NCBI GenBank assembly: GCA_016490735.1
Contig: JAEMWC010000270.1
Coordinates: 556,001 to 620,000, forward strand
Origin: Pachyseris speciosa
Lineage: Eukaryota; Cnidaria; Anthozoa; Scleractinia; Pachyseridae
DNA: 64,000 bases
Direction: 5' to 3'
The notes beneath the pieces are model-generated. The model had not been told where the DNA came from, searched no databases, and was given only the letters and a program-made list of their open reading frames with translations. Positions 52,563 through 63,430 of this stretch are shown here, one piece after another (positions within the stretch are counted from its first letter, which is position 1; each line of letters starts with the position of its first letter). Position numbers and translations under genes: made by a program.

Positions 52563-52967
52563 GTACCTTCATCAGATTATTATTGCGTTAATTGAGCGTC
52601 TCTCTTAATGTCCAGACGTTAGTATTTGCTGTTGTTTGCTTCACTTACGGACGACAGAAATCAACTATAACACCAAGTGCTATAGGTCTTCATAACAAGA
52701 AAGAAGTTAAAACGTCTGAAGAGAAACACAACACTTTTTAATTTTGAAAACGTTTCGGCCGTTACAGCAACCATCGTCAGTTACGTTTGTCTGTCTTTCA
52801 TTCCTCCCCACCTCCCTCCGATCGCTTCTTCTCTTCCTTCCTCCCTAATCCCTCCCTCCCTTTCTTCCTACCTTCTTTTTTGTCTCTTAATTTTGAGCGA
52901 TCGACTGTATTTATGGTGAAATAGTGTTCCGTTCGATATTTACAACTAATCCTTTTTATAAATTTAG

Positions 52968-53102
52968 ATGTGGATGAATGTGCGCTCAACACTCACAACT
53001 GTGACGTCAATGCAATCTGTACCAACACACAAAGATCATTTTCCTGCCGGTGCAACGTAACAGGCCATTACTATAAGAACGGAACACACTTCACTCCGAA
53101 CC
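52968..53102 (+). pseudogene. Copy 3 exon P: EGF 3, last Cys lost
   Basis: Acceptor TTTAG, donor GTAAGT, 45 codons: DVDECALNTHNC, AICTNTQRSFSCRC, then NGTHFTP where copy 1 has NGTTCYV. The sixth cysteine is missing. Confidence 0.82.
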
Positions 53103-53704
53103 GTAAGTCGCACACCTGTTAAGGCTTTGAAGGAATACAATGGAACCTGTGGTCTAGCGGAGCCTTATTTTGTATCGGGGATGGGATTTGGTTATCGGGA
53201 CTAGGACAACGCTGACTGCGTAATTAACGCCCTCTTCTAAGAAACAGACAAAGAATACCCGCATTCCAATGCCAGGATGGTTTGCAACGTGTAAACGTGT
53301 CGATCAGTTAATGCATCTTCCTTTCCGTCGCATTCTTCAAGGAAGAATACTAGGAATGGACGATATTCTTTTGCTTTTGGCACCTATTCCGTTTAAGAAT
53401 GCTGTTCACTCTACTCCAAATAGCAGAATGAACAGAATATGGTTTACTCGAAATACGCAGAATGTATGTTCTTTTGGCGGGAAAATCGTGCGCGGGTCAC
53501 CAAGCGTGAAATGGCACCGGAAGTAAGGTTCAAACGCTCGGTCCAGACTACTCTGCGCGATGGTCTTAAGATCACTTCGCCTGGAGTATTCCGTTTTCAG
53601 AATGTGTTTTTGGAAACCTTATTTCTTGCATCCCTTACTACCAAACGGGAATAGGAATAACCAGAATAGCGTAAAAAGAAACGCGCCATGTGTACTGCAC
53701 CTTC

Positions 53705-53980
53705 TTTGAGACGCGTGATTGGATTTGGATTTGAAGTAAACTTTAAGCTGGCAACTAGGATTTGAAATTACCTTCCGAACCGTAAATTGTGTTTCCATCG
53801 ACCTACCGTAACTTTGAAATAGAAGACTATCATTTATTCGAGTGTTTGAGACCCGTGATTTCGATTTGAACTAAACTTTAAGCTGGCAACTAGGATTTCA
53901 AATTACCTTCTGAACCGTAAATTGTGTTTGCATCGACCTACCGTAACTCTGAAATAGAAGACTATCGTTTGTTCGAGTGG
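53705..53980. repeat. Tandem duplication, 139-bp unit x2
   Basis: The segment starting TTTGAGACGCGTGATT at 53705 repeats from 53844 with few changes (for example AAGCTGGCAACTAGGATTT and AATAGAAGACTATC in both). Confidence 0.85.
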
Positions 53981-54184
53981 TATTTGATTCTTTTAGACAA
54001 AGCCTCATTTTTCAATATTCATTTATTTTTTTGGAGGGAGGGGAGGGGGCTCGTTTCCCACTGTTTCACTGCTGATTACCAGGCTTTCCTAAAGTAGTTA
54101 TAACTGTCCGAACGGGCTTTCACCTATTGCTCTACAACAAATTATTTGATTATAAATGTTATGTTGTGATTCACTCTCTTTAAG

Positions 54185-54427
54185 GTGGCATTGATGACTC
54201 ACTCATTTTAGCCAATGACGCCAGCAAAATTTCGCAGTTGAATCAATGGCTTGCTCCGCACTTGCGGAGTTCGGCTAGGAGTCACTGGGTGCGATGTTAC
54301 AGAGCATCGATTGACAGCTGGAGCGGACAGACCTTTCACAGCTACTGTGATAACAAGGGTCCAACGGTTACCATTGCCAAAGTCGGAAACTACATATTTG
54401 GAGGTTACAACGACCAATCGTGGCAAT
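54185..54427 (+). pseudogene. Copy 3 exon Q: TLDc first half, intact
   Basis: Acceptor TTTAAG, donor GTATGT, 81 codons: SQLNQWLAPHL, SWSGQTFHSYCDNK, GPTVTIA and FGGYNDQSW. Undamaged. Confidence 0.84.
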
Positions 54428-54825
54428 GTATGTACGATAACTTCACAGCTCCAATTATAGTTGTCTTTACACAACACGTGACAATTATTAACTCTCTCAA
54501 AAGCTGGTGAAAGTAAGGTCATCCCTCACATTTGCATGGCGCATCCTTGCTGCGCATAATTTACGATATCATGGCGGATTTGCCTTGAAATTGAGCTGTC
54601 AGTTGGCTATAGCTCACTAACGAGCACGGGCACCCCACATTTTTTCCAGTCAATTTAATCAACTAATCATAAGCTTTGCGTGAGAAAAGATTAGTCTTAT
54701 TTCTATTGCTAAAAATTGAATAAGGAAAATAGCAGATACACTGTGGTCGTTTCTGTTTTTCAATTTGGTAAACATGGCAACGAATTTGGTTCAAATTTTT
54801 GTTCATTGTATCGACGTTAGATTAA

Positions 54826-55826
54826 CCCATTGGCACCCGTGCCGGCCAAAACCGGCCGTAAAAAACTCCCACGCTTCAAAACATTGCAACTTTCTCAATT
54901 GCACGAATATTGCCTTAACTGTTGGTTGTGAGCACGAAATGGAATGCCCTTTAAATTTGGATATCCAATAAATGCAAGAAACGTAGCGATTTTTACCAAA
55001 TACGGCCTTTTGAGTTTGGACAAGAACGAAACTGACCGTTTTTAACGTCAAAGAGAAACGACAAAAATGCCCCTTTTTGCCTTCATGTTTTTTAAGGAAA
55101 TCATCGCCGAAAAACCAAACTTCAACCATCATAACGAAATTCAGTCCTTTTTCTAGCTTAGAAATGACTTTTTTTGTTCATATTCTTCTCCCGAGCGTAG
55201 ATACAGCCTTTTGTTCCAGTGCATTTGGGCCTTTCCGCCATTTTCAACATCTAGACCACATTGCATGCTGGGAAATGACGAGAATTTTTGACAGCACCCG
55301 TTCCTTCTCCCAATTCTTTCACATACAGCCACTCCGACCTAACGCCAAAAATTCCTGCTTGTGGTCATCTTCAGTACTCAGAAATTCCAAAATATGTGGC
55401 GGTAGGTCGAGAAATTCATCAATAGTCGAGTCCCAAAGGTACTAAGTGTTCGACCGGCCAAATTCCCAGTTCGTCGAGTAACAAGCCAAATTCAACAACA
55501 AAGTACATCACCTTGCTCGATTCTTTGAGAAAGTGGACTCTTAGCTACCGTCACGCTTAATGATGCTCATCAGGCAGCCGCTAAAGATGAAAAATGGCTG
55601 TAAATTTAGCAGAAATCGCAAGCACACCGAAATTGGGCCATTGTTGTCGCTTGACGGATAAAAAATAGCTACGTCAAAATGACGTTTTCAGAAACCTTGA
55701 GCTTCCAGTGGCTTAGGACAGCACCACTTTTCCCTGGTAGTTCAAATAAAGAGTCACGAATTGCTATTCATCGTTTATAGGTGGAAAATCACTCCGAAAA
55801 TGGAAAAACAGCCGGTAGTCAATGGG
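54826..55826. mobile_element. TTAA-bounded element, about 1 kb, in the TLDc intron
   Basis: TTAA lies at 54822-54825 and 55827-55830. The ends are CCCATTGGC and GTCAATGGG, inverted with one mismatch. Open frames inside (54803-55132 minus, 55077-55445 plus) have no recognisable domain. Size and ends are like the 2984-3991 element. Confidence 0.6.
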
Positions 55827-56392
55827 TTAATGCGTGTTATCATGAGTCTGGGCTCACAGAGATTTTACAATAACTTGGGAATGCGTTCTTATAATAAGCA
55901 TTAAATAAGGCCAAAATGGGGCATTTCCAGCGCCTCACTGCTCCTTAATGAAAACGGCCACCTCACTTTTTTATTTCAAAATTGAAGTTCTCATATGATA
56001 AATATTCAGTGGACAAAGTTTGAACAGAAATCTATTGTCAGTTTTATTTCAGAGGAATTACCTTAAAGACCCAGACCAGACTAAGATTCATTTCGCGCGC
56101 CCGCGTCATGGTCGGCAATTTTGTAGATTGTGGGGCTGAAGCTCAAGAAGTTGATAAAACTAGCAAGACAATGGGGTCTATGTTGTACTATGTATTAGTC
56201 TAAACCTACTAGAGTTCTATCACGAATGCCGTTCTCTGATTGGCTACGCTACTCGCTATCCATTCTGTGATAGATAGTGAGTAGCGGTTGTCAACAAAAT
56301 GGCGATCGTTTCTTCGCGTTTTCGACGTCTCTGCGAGGAGGATTTAGATAATTTACTTGTTTAGTTTTGAACGACTAGTAGATTTATACTAA

Positions 56393-56498
56393 AACAATTA
56401 GATTATTCGCTCTCGATTTCTATGCGTGATAGCTGATTCGGGCTGCGCCCTCATCAGCTATCACGCAATAGAAATCTCGAGCTCATAATCTAATTGTT
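56393..56498. mobile_element. Palindromic MITE
   Basis: AACAATTAGATTATTCGCTC at the left and GAGCTCATAATCTAATTGTT at the right are near-perfect inverted arms. The centre is GATAGCTGAT / ATCAGCTATC around GGGCTGCGCCC. Confidence 0.75.
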
Positions 56499-56688
56499 AA
56501 TTAGCATTCACCTAGGCACCGCACCAAGCCCCTTGAAATACTTCACACCAGACGGACATTTGATTGACGCTATAGCTTCATTTAATAATGACAAGAAACA
56601 ATATAATCAATCATATCTCTGCAGAATTAACTTGGTTGATTGAATTGTTGTAAATTGTCCTTGAACAGTAACTTATAACCGCAGTTGT

Positions 56689-56920
56689 TCAACACGTTGT
56701 GACAATGTCCAAATATGGTAATATCGCGTTCAATATTCGTCGTTGGTACTCAACAGATAGCGGTTTTACAATTAAAGCGTGCGCGGGGCCGAACGGGTCA
56801 TATGATAATAAGACAATTATCCTGTTCAATCTTGCGGAATATCCCCTGATTTTAGCAAACTCGGCCCACGGCCTCGTCGGCAAGGTATCAGGCGATATTC
56901 CGCGCGATGTCGCAGGGTAA
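56689..56920. other. Unexplained segment open on both strands
   Basis: The plus frame 56699-56920 (SKYGNIAFNIRRWYS ... GDIPRDVAG) and the minus frame 56883-56689 (WAEFAKIRGYSARLNRIIV ...) overlap almost fully. Base composition is richer in CG dinucleotides than the flanks. It lies in the intron between copy 3 TLDc exons. I recognise no domain; it may be a fragment of a repeat or a transferred piece. Confidence 0.25.
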
Positions 56921-57055
56921 TTGCAGTGTTAATTAATTCACCCGTCTTAAAAGCCCTGTAAGGCAAAAATATTCAACACTGGATAAAGGAAAATTAAACA
57001 ATTAACCTCGAAACGTTCGTAACTAATTTTGCCATGCACTGTTTTCTAACAACAG

Positions 57056-57366
57056 GGACGTGTTCTGGGTATTACGTATCCTCGACAAGATCGTTCATTT
57101 ATTCACTGTACAATTCTGGTGGATATGGCTACTTCAAAAACGACGTGTACCCCTACTACCAATACGCCACGTACAACTACTACACTTATGGTCCAACCTT
57201 TGGTGGAGGACATGATATCCACATTGCGGACTGGGCTGGTAGCAATTACAATTCTTATTTCAGCTGTCACTCCTACACAAGTCCTGTCTGTGACAATTAT
57301 GGCTGGACCGGAAGCACTACTTTCTGCCCAAGTGAGATGGAGGTTTACTATGAAGTGCTCGGTTAA
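57056..57366 (+). pseudogene. Copy 3 exon R: TLDc second half and stop, intact
   Basis: Acceptor CAACAG, TAA at 57364-57366. [33 protein letters not shown] and EVYYEVLG. Undamaged; six codons or fewer differ in length from copy 1. Confidence 0.85.
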
Positions 57367-57390
57367 ACAATTATCACTGTTGAATCTTTA

Positions 57391-57396
57391 ATTAAA
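57391..57396 (+). promoter_or_regulatory. Possible polyadenylation signal ATTAAA
   Basis: ATTAAA lies 25 bases after the copy 3 stop. It is a common signal variant, but very close to the stop codon. Confidence 0.35.
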
Positions 57397-57399
57397 GAT

Positions 57400-58359
57400 T
57401 AAAAGAGAAATGCTTTATACTTTACAAAATCTCTTTATCGTCAGTCACAAATTGTGAGCAGCTGCTATTGTCAGGAAGGAGCGTAGCGTGACGACACAAA
57501 TATAGGCTGCGTAGCTAGACTGCTAAAACAAAATCTTTTTCATATTAAAATAGCTATGACTAATGTAAAATTGCCGTTCTTCATTGATTAGGACACGGAA
57601 CTTTTCATGTACCTTATCTAGGTTTGCATGAGGTTCGGCTTATGAAAAGTTCGGCAACTGAATTGGGCCTGAACTGATTCTCGTTTTGTAAACGAAGAGA
57701 TAATTGAAATTTCTCACTTTGATGATCAATTTGTTCCTGCTGCCATAAAAAATCACGATTAACGTGAGATCCTCTAATATCGTTATCTAGCCTTGCTTTT
57801 GCGACCAGGAATTAGAAGATCTACAAAAACTGAAAAATTTACACCTTTTTCTCACATACATGTAGGTACCTTCCTAAACAGCAAAAACTGCGAATTTCTT
57901 CAAGTTTAGAAGTACTCACAATTTTCGCAGTTTTAGTACAATTTTCGGTCTCCGTAACTGTTTGCGTGGTGGAATGAATAGCGAAGTTTGGAGATTTCTT
58001 TTAGAGTAGAGTTACATAATCATTTGAGCAAGGTTGTTAATGGAAAGGTAACAGTTTTAAGGTTATTTTACCGAACCTTCAGTGGTTGTCATATTTCCTT
58101 ATCGTATTAAGATACTTAAGCTATAGGGGGAGACCTATCAGAAAAGTGAAATTATTATCCGAGTGTTTAGGTTAGGTTATTTTATCACTCCTTAATGGCT
58201 GTACGGTGCTTATGACGGACTGATGTCTTGATTTCTTCATATTGCTCCTTCAGTCTTTGGGGAGGAGTCGAAGGAGAGGAAATGGGGTTAAAATAGAGTG
58301 CTAAAGTGTGACGTCACAAATATTAGTATTTTTGAAATTATGGGATTTGTTGAGATTTT
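57400..58359. other. Noncoding sequence after copy 3
   Basis: Nothing recognisable as a gene or element end. Confidence 0.45.
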
Positions 58360-58610
58360 CAGAAAGAGCAAGATGAAAGATACTAACTTGCCAAAAATCA
58401 GTATTTGCTCTGAGATATTAGCGCCGTTATGCTCTGCTGACTCCATATAAATCCTTCTAAATTTGACTCGGTTCATAACGTTAGGAACTGAGTAAAATTT
58501 AGAAGGATTCGTATGGAGTCAGCAGAGCATAACGGTGCTAATATCTCGCTCTCAAACTGTAAGAAAATGCTGATTTTTGGCAAGTAGGTGTTTTTGATCG
58601 CGTTCTTTCT
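58360..58610. mobile_element. Palindromic MITE, about 250 bp
   Basis: The arms contain CTTGCCAAAAATCAG / CTGATTTTTGGCAAG and TGCTCTGCTGACTCCATA / TATGGAGTCAGCAGAGCA, folding around GACTCGGTTC near 58470. Outer ends are CAGAAAGAGC and GTTCTTTCTG. Confidence 0.8.
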
Positions 58611-58667
58611 GAATATCCGAACACATCCCATAGAAGATCTTTAGTACTCTATTCCCATGCCTCATGT

Positions 58668-58788
58668 AGCCTGTGAGCAAGCTCTCTTTTGGGGACTCAG
58701 GCGCAAGATTTATTTCGGGAGCGAGCGTCGAGCGCGGAGCGAGATGCGCGAGGATAAATATCGCGTGGGACCCAAGTGCTCTCAGGCT
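58668..58788. mobile_element. Short MITE with AGCCTG ends
   Basis: AGCCTGTGAGCAAG at the left and GTGCTCTCAGGCT at the right are inverted. The middle is rich in CG-containing GAGCG/GCGAG units. The ends resemble those of the 13680-14851 element. Confidence 0.6.
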
Positions 58789-59198
58789 ATTACCTCGTCC
58801 TATTTCACACCACAAACTATTTCGGCTACTTAACAGTCCCTTGAGTAGTTGTCACTTTGTTTTTGAGTCAATCATAGATATATAAGTAAGATTGTAGAAC
58901 TCTCTAAGAAGAGTCGAAGACGTGTCTGAGCATGATTCTCAATTGAAATGTATGTTGGGTATCGTTGTAAGCCTGAATGTACGGTTGTAACGTACGGTGC
59001 TTTTAATAAAGTAGATCCTATCAGAAATCAAGAGTACTGTTTGCCTCATTTGAACTCACCCGGACGATCCTGCGTTACCAACTTATGACATGACCCCACG
59101 GTTCAAGGCGTTAAGATCGCGCAGGACACTTAATCTCATTACGTATGTATTTATTAAAGAGATGCACGAACCGTGCTATTGATTCCGACGATGCACGG

Positions 59199-59488
59199 AA
59201 TATTCATCAACATCGAGCCCAGGCTCTCTCTCTTTTCCTCCCTTGTCGTCGAGAGAGAGACCCTGGTTGGACCTGATCACGTGATCAGTAAGAACAACAA
59301 TACCGCAGGGAGGGTGGGTCCAAGCCGTTTTGTAACAGTAACAGTTTTTTGACTTTGCCACCCCTCGCTGCCATCAAATTCTTTTACCACCCAGATTTTG
59401 GTTGGTCACATGATCAGGTCCAACCACGGTCTCTCTCTCGATAACAAGGCAGGAAGAGAGAGAGAGCCTGTGTCCGAGGTTGAATATT
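59199..59488. mobile_element. MITE with about 85-bp inverted repeats
   Basis: The left arm includes CAGGCTCTCTCTCTTTTCCT and GGTTGGACCTGATCACGTGA. The right arm is its complement, with a few changes, ending GAGAGAGAGCCTG. Loop about 110 bases. Confidence 0.8.
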
Positions 59489-61130
59489 TATTCAAAATTC
59501 TAACTTAATTCAGTATATTGTGCGTTCGGCGTATTGCTTATTGCACGTGTGATTGGAATCTCGAAAGTATGAACTCTTTGCACATTTTTTAACACATTAG
59601 TGGACTCGTACGATCTTCGGAGACGGAAAATACTGCAATTTCGTGTCCGAGTTTTCATCGGATATAGAACTTCAATAACTGATACACCAGGGAGATAAAC
59701 TTAGTATGCTACACTGTGATGTGACAGAAGCACAATTGCAAAAACAAACTTCGCAAAGAAGATCAGTTTCACAGTTTCACTCCTAAGGAAGCCAATAACT
59801 TTCAATGAGTCTTGAAAATAAGACATCTGCTTCTGTCACGTCACAGAAGAGGTCGTCCTTTATCACTTAGAGAAATAAAACCATCTACTTTACTGGGTTT
59901 CTCAATAGGAAAACTCGAACACAAACATTGCTTTTTGCCAGTTCTAACTTAAGCAGCCTAAAATATCATCGTAAATTGCGATCCGCCTATGAAGCGACAA
60001 TCATATTGTAATTTCATCATCCACCAAGATCCCTGTCAAATTTCAGCTTAATCGACCCTCACAATTCAGAGATTTGAAGCTTGAAAATGAAACACCTACC
60101 CCAAAAATTTGGCTCAAGAATTTATTCATAGGCAAGTGTCCTACGCGACCTTAATATGGTTTTTATTGACTCCTGTGCCCGCGAGCTTAAACACGTGTGC
60201 AAATGTGCGTGTTTTGGCAATGAAAGGAGACCAATCTTGACTTTGAAATTGCTCTTACGAAATCCAAACGCTGATTAATGAACCGGCATTGCGAATGTAA
60301 GAAGATGGAGACAATCGGCGCCACTAAAGTCGATTAACACTCTAATATTTACGTTTACGGAAGACGTGTCAATACGATAGCTTTTATAATAATTATTATA
60401 ATAACATAATTTTGTAATATCAAAAAAATGAAGGTGCAATAAAGACGTTGTTGTTGTTGTTTTTTCCCCTTAAAATGGAGTTTAAATACTGAGAAATTGT
60501 TGGTGCCTATGGACGAATTTCCGTCGTGCGGATTTTATAAATCTCAAAAATCGAACGGTGACAGTTCTTTAACTTTTATGCAACCTTTATTTTGAGGCCC
60601 ATTTTTGGTGTAAAACCGGATTCATACTGCGGGGGTGAGTTTTAAGCGCATGCGTATTAAATTTTCGTATCGCGAGATCTAGCGAGCAGAATTTGCGAAA
60701 CACTTTCCTTTCTCGGGATTTTCAAACTTTTCAGCATTAATGCTTTTATTAGGAGTACGAAAATGCATGTCCACATTCAACGAATTTTGATACCGGATCT
60801 AAAACATAAACCCTTAAACCTGTACCAACGATTTTAATTATTGATTATGCACACAAATCGAGATAAACACTAACGCGACTTAAATAGGCAAATTAATTTC
60901 ACTGGCAACTTAATTTCCCACACCATTCACGCTCGTTTTATGATCATCATCATTACTAATAATCTCAGATAAAATTTGGTTTTCATTGGCTTCGGGCAAC
61001 AACCAGTTGTCTAGGGAAACCAAGAAGCGTTCTTCATTTTACTTTCCTCTCCTGTCTACATCTCCAGCGCTTTCCTAAGGATCCTTGCCGACCCCAACAG
61101 TACAGATCTCTGAATCAGTTCAATGGATGC
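59489..61130. other. Noncoding AT-rich sequence
   Basis: No exon or element end could be supported in this stretch. Confidence 0.45.
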
Positions 61131-61131
61131 T

Positions 61132-61132
<1 letters not shown>

Positions 61133-61163
<31 letters not shown>

Positions 61164-61168
61164 CATTA

Positions 61169-61210
<42 letters not shown>

Positions 61211-61227
61211 GTTGTTGTTGTTGTTAT
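61133..61227. repeat. (ATC)n(ATT)n(GTT)n trinucleotide repeat
   Basis: Consecutive ATC, ATT and GTT runs. The Ser/Ile/Val open frame across it is an artefact. Confidence 0.9.
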
Positions 61228-61662
61228 TGTTAAACGCTTGCCAAGCGTGTCCACTAATTTTAGAAAGTGAGCTTGTAAATTAGTAATTTTGGATCTTTTT
61301 AATATTTTTATTTCATCAAATTTTTTGCCTATGATAGTGCGTCTGCTAACTTAACTTGACTTTGACACTTTTTTTCTCACCAGTAGTTTTTTGTTAATTC
61401 TTATCCGAGCATTGTATATGTTTTATGATGGTTTCTTTTAATAGCTGGTGCGATGTCTAACGGATTTTACCAACTTAATAAATGTAGATGTAGATGTTAT
61501 CTTTGTAAAACGTTGTTGTAAATACTATAATGGTAATGGTAGTAGTACAGGCGTCCTGTAGTAGTATTAATAGCAATTATTATAATTAATGAAATTTTAG
61601 TTTTTATATCTTTTACGAGTATATATCCTTGTAAATGGTGTTGTGATTGACTTATTCTTATT

Positions 61663-61663
61663 C

Positions 61664-61703
<40 letters not shown>
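61663..61703. repeat. (ATT)n repeat
   Basis: About 13 ATT units. Confidence 0.9.
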
Positions 61704-61816
61704 AAGTGGAACCAGTAAAAGTAAATTATAATTATTTTACACTATATAATTTCTCATATTTAAATAATTAATGATATTATTAAAAAGTTTCCGGTTTTTC
61801 GTTTGTCTTCTGTTAA

Positions 61817-61842
61817 CCCTCTCACTCCCAAGGGGTCTCCCT

Positions 61843-61887
<45 letters not shown>

Positions 61888-61910
61888 AGTCACTCTTGGG
61901 AGTGAAAGGG
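61817..61910. mobile_element. Small TTAA-bounded MITE, 94 bp
   Basis: TTAA lies at both ends (61813-61816 and 61911-61914). The inverted termini are CCCTCTCACTCCCAAG and CTTGGGAGTGAAAGGG. Its CCC-type end is like that of the 2984-3991 element. Confidence 0.75.
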
Positions 61911-62053
61911 TTAAGCACTTTAATTTTTATACAGAACATCAAGCTCCAAGTGTGTCCAAAATTTGTAAAGAATGTTGAGTAATATTTCCTTTCAGTCACA
62001 CATATAGTTACAGTAAGTATAATTGTATTGTGCAGTTCAGTCCACAAAATATC

Positions 62054-62227
62054 CATACCTCCCCCACAGAAGGTCAAGGGAAATTACAAAGGGGAATGGA
62101 GGGGGGGGGGGGGGGAGGGGTGGCAAAACCAAATGTTTTGATTGAAATGTATGGAGTTACTGTAAATTGGATATTCCAGAGGGTTGGGGCCATTGCAAAC
62201 CAAAAATCCTTCCATGGGGGAGGTATG
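62054..62227. mobile_element. Possible MITE with CATACCTCCCCC ends
   Basis: CATACCTCCCCC at the left and GGGGGAGGTATG at the right are exact 12-bp inverted ends, 174 bp apart, around a poly-G tract at 62100-62114. Confidence 0.45.
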
Positions 62228-62859
62228 CACATTTATGTCTTCATATTAATGTTAAACTTCACTGTCCTTTTTGAGATACAACATCATGTCACAGCAGAAT
62301 TAATATTATTATTAATTAAAAGCAGATAATTATAAAGGCAAACTCTTCAGTTATGACACAAAAACGAATTGGTTGCTATAACCTAATTTGTTTGGATAGT
62401 TTTACATAATTAACCAAAAAGGATCAGTAACAAAATTGGGCAAATTTTGTACAGTGTGTGAGAACTGTGCAGGGGTCTGCATCACATCAATTAATGCAAA
62501 ATGTGAGTTGCAGGCTGCTAATAAATGAAATTAACAAAAGTTGTCTTCTCATATATGCTGCAGGCCTGATCATTTGTCAACTTGACCAATTTTTTATGCC
62601 ACAAATTACAAATTAGGCTTATTCAAATCTGGCTGTGACCACATATTCCAATATTTATTATAAGCAGATGCACACTGTAGTTACAGGCACATATATATTT
62701 TTCCTTAGTTGTGTTTGTTAACGCTGGCACATAAATAACTAATGACACAAAATTTGTTTTCATGCATGCCACCACTGTTGAGAGTCAGTGGCATTATTAT
62801 ATGGATCTAACTATAACCAATGTGTCATAATATTATTTGTCCTCCTTATTTGAACACAA

Positions 62860-63430
62860 GCAAACATAATTATTTTCAAAGGCAATGTGCACACCAAAAA
62901 AATGCTTTTAGAGTTCTGCAGTCTTAAATCGAACAATTTGGAGACAATAGACTAATTCAATAAAATTGCTAAGCTGGATATTAAAATAAACAAAGCAATC
63001 AAAATAATTTAAAACTGATCAATGTTACTGGAGGTAATGGTGATCACCAAACAATAATAGTAAAAATTAAAAAAACATGATATTGCAATAGCATGAGAGT
63101 TGTTTTCTGTAGTAACAATTGTTCAGAGGCAATATTTATGGCACAGTTATTATTAAATAGGAAATTGCCCTGTTTGTGCACTAGCAAACATATTCTCAAG
63201 GACAAATTTGCACACAAAAAATGCTTGAAGAGTACTGTAGTCTTAAATTCAATAATCCAGCCTTCACAGAATAAAATTCAATAATGCTAAGCTGAATTAA
63301 AACAAAGAAACAATCAAAAATAACTGATCAATGTTAGTGGAGGTCATTGTGAACGTCAAACAACAACAATGGTAAAATTAGTTAAATCAGTTGTAAAAAA
63401 GTTGTTTTCTGTGATAACAAGTTATTTTTA
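62860..63430. repeat. Diverged tandem duplication, about 310-bp spacing
   Basis: GCACACxAAAAAATGCTT, AGTCTTAAAT, AAACTGATCAATGTTA-like and AGTTGTTTTCTGT recur in order at about 62890-63110 and 63210-63410. No coding function is seen. Confidence 0.65.

Larger units (their letters stand above)
38640..57366 (+). pseudogene. Mosaic lectin gene, copy 3 (all exon positions, several lesions)
   Basis: Exons: A 38640-39009, B 40047-40122, C 41046-41159, D 41379-41510, E 41866-41962, F 42839-43057, G 45466-45680, H 46721-46882, I 47418-47585, J 48171-48281, K 48820-48927, L 49207-49297, M 50365-50718, N 51933-52055, O 52453-52562, P 52968-53102, Q 54185-54427, R 57056-57366. C to L, Q and R are undamaged. 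A has a stop and a -1, B a 74-base deletion, M a -1 and a -20, O a net -10, and N and P each lose an EGF cysteine. A LINE, TTAA elements and SINEs expand its introns. A shorter product from intact inner exons is possible but unsupported. Confidence 0.8.

Noticed and set aside
58800..59120. Possible solo LTR
   Set aside because: An AATAAA and a plausible end are seen, but no matching second end or target duplication was found.
61085..61270. Ser/Ile/Val open frame
   Set aside because: It is a translation of trinucleotide repeats.
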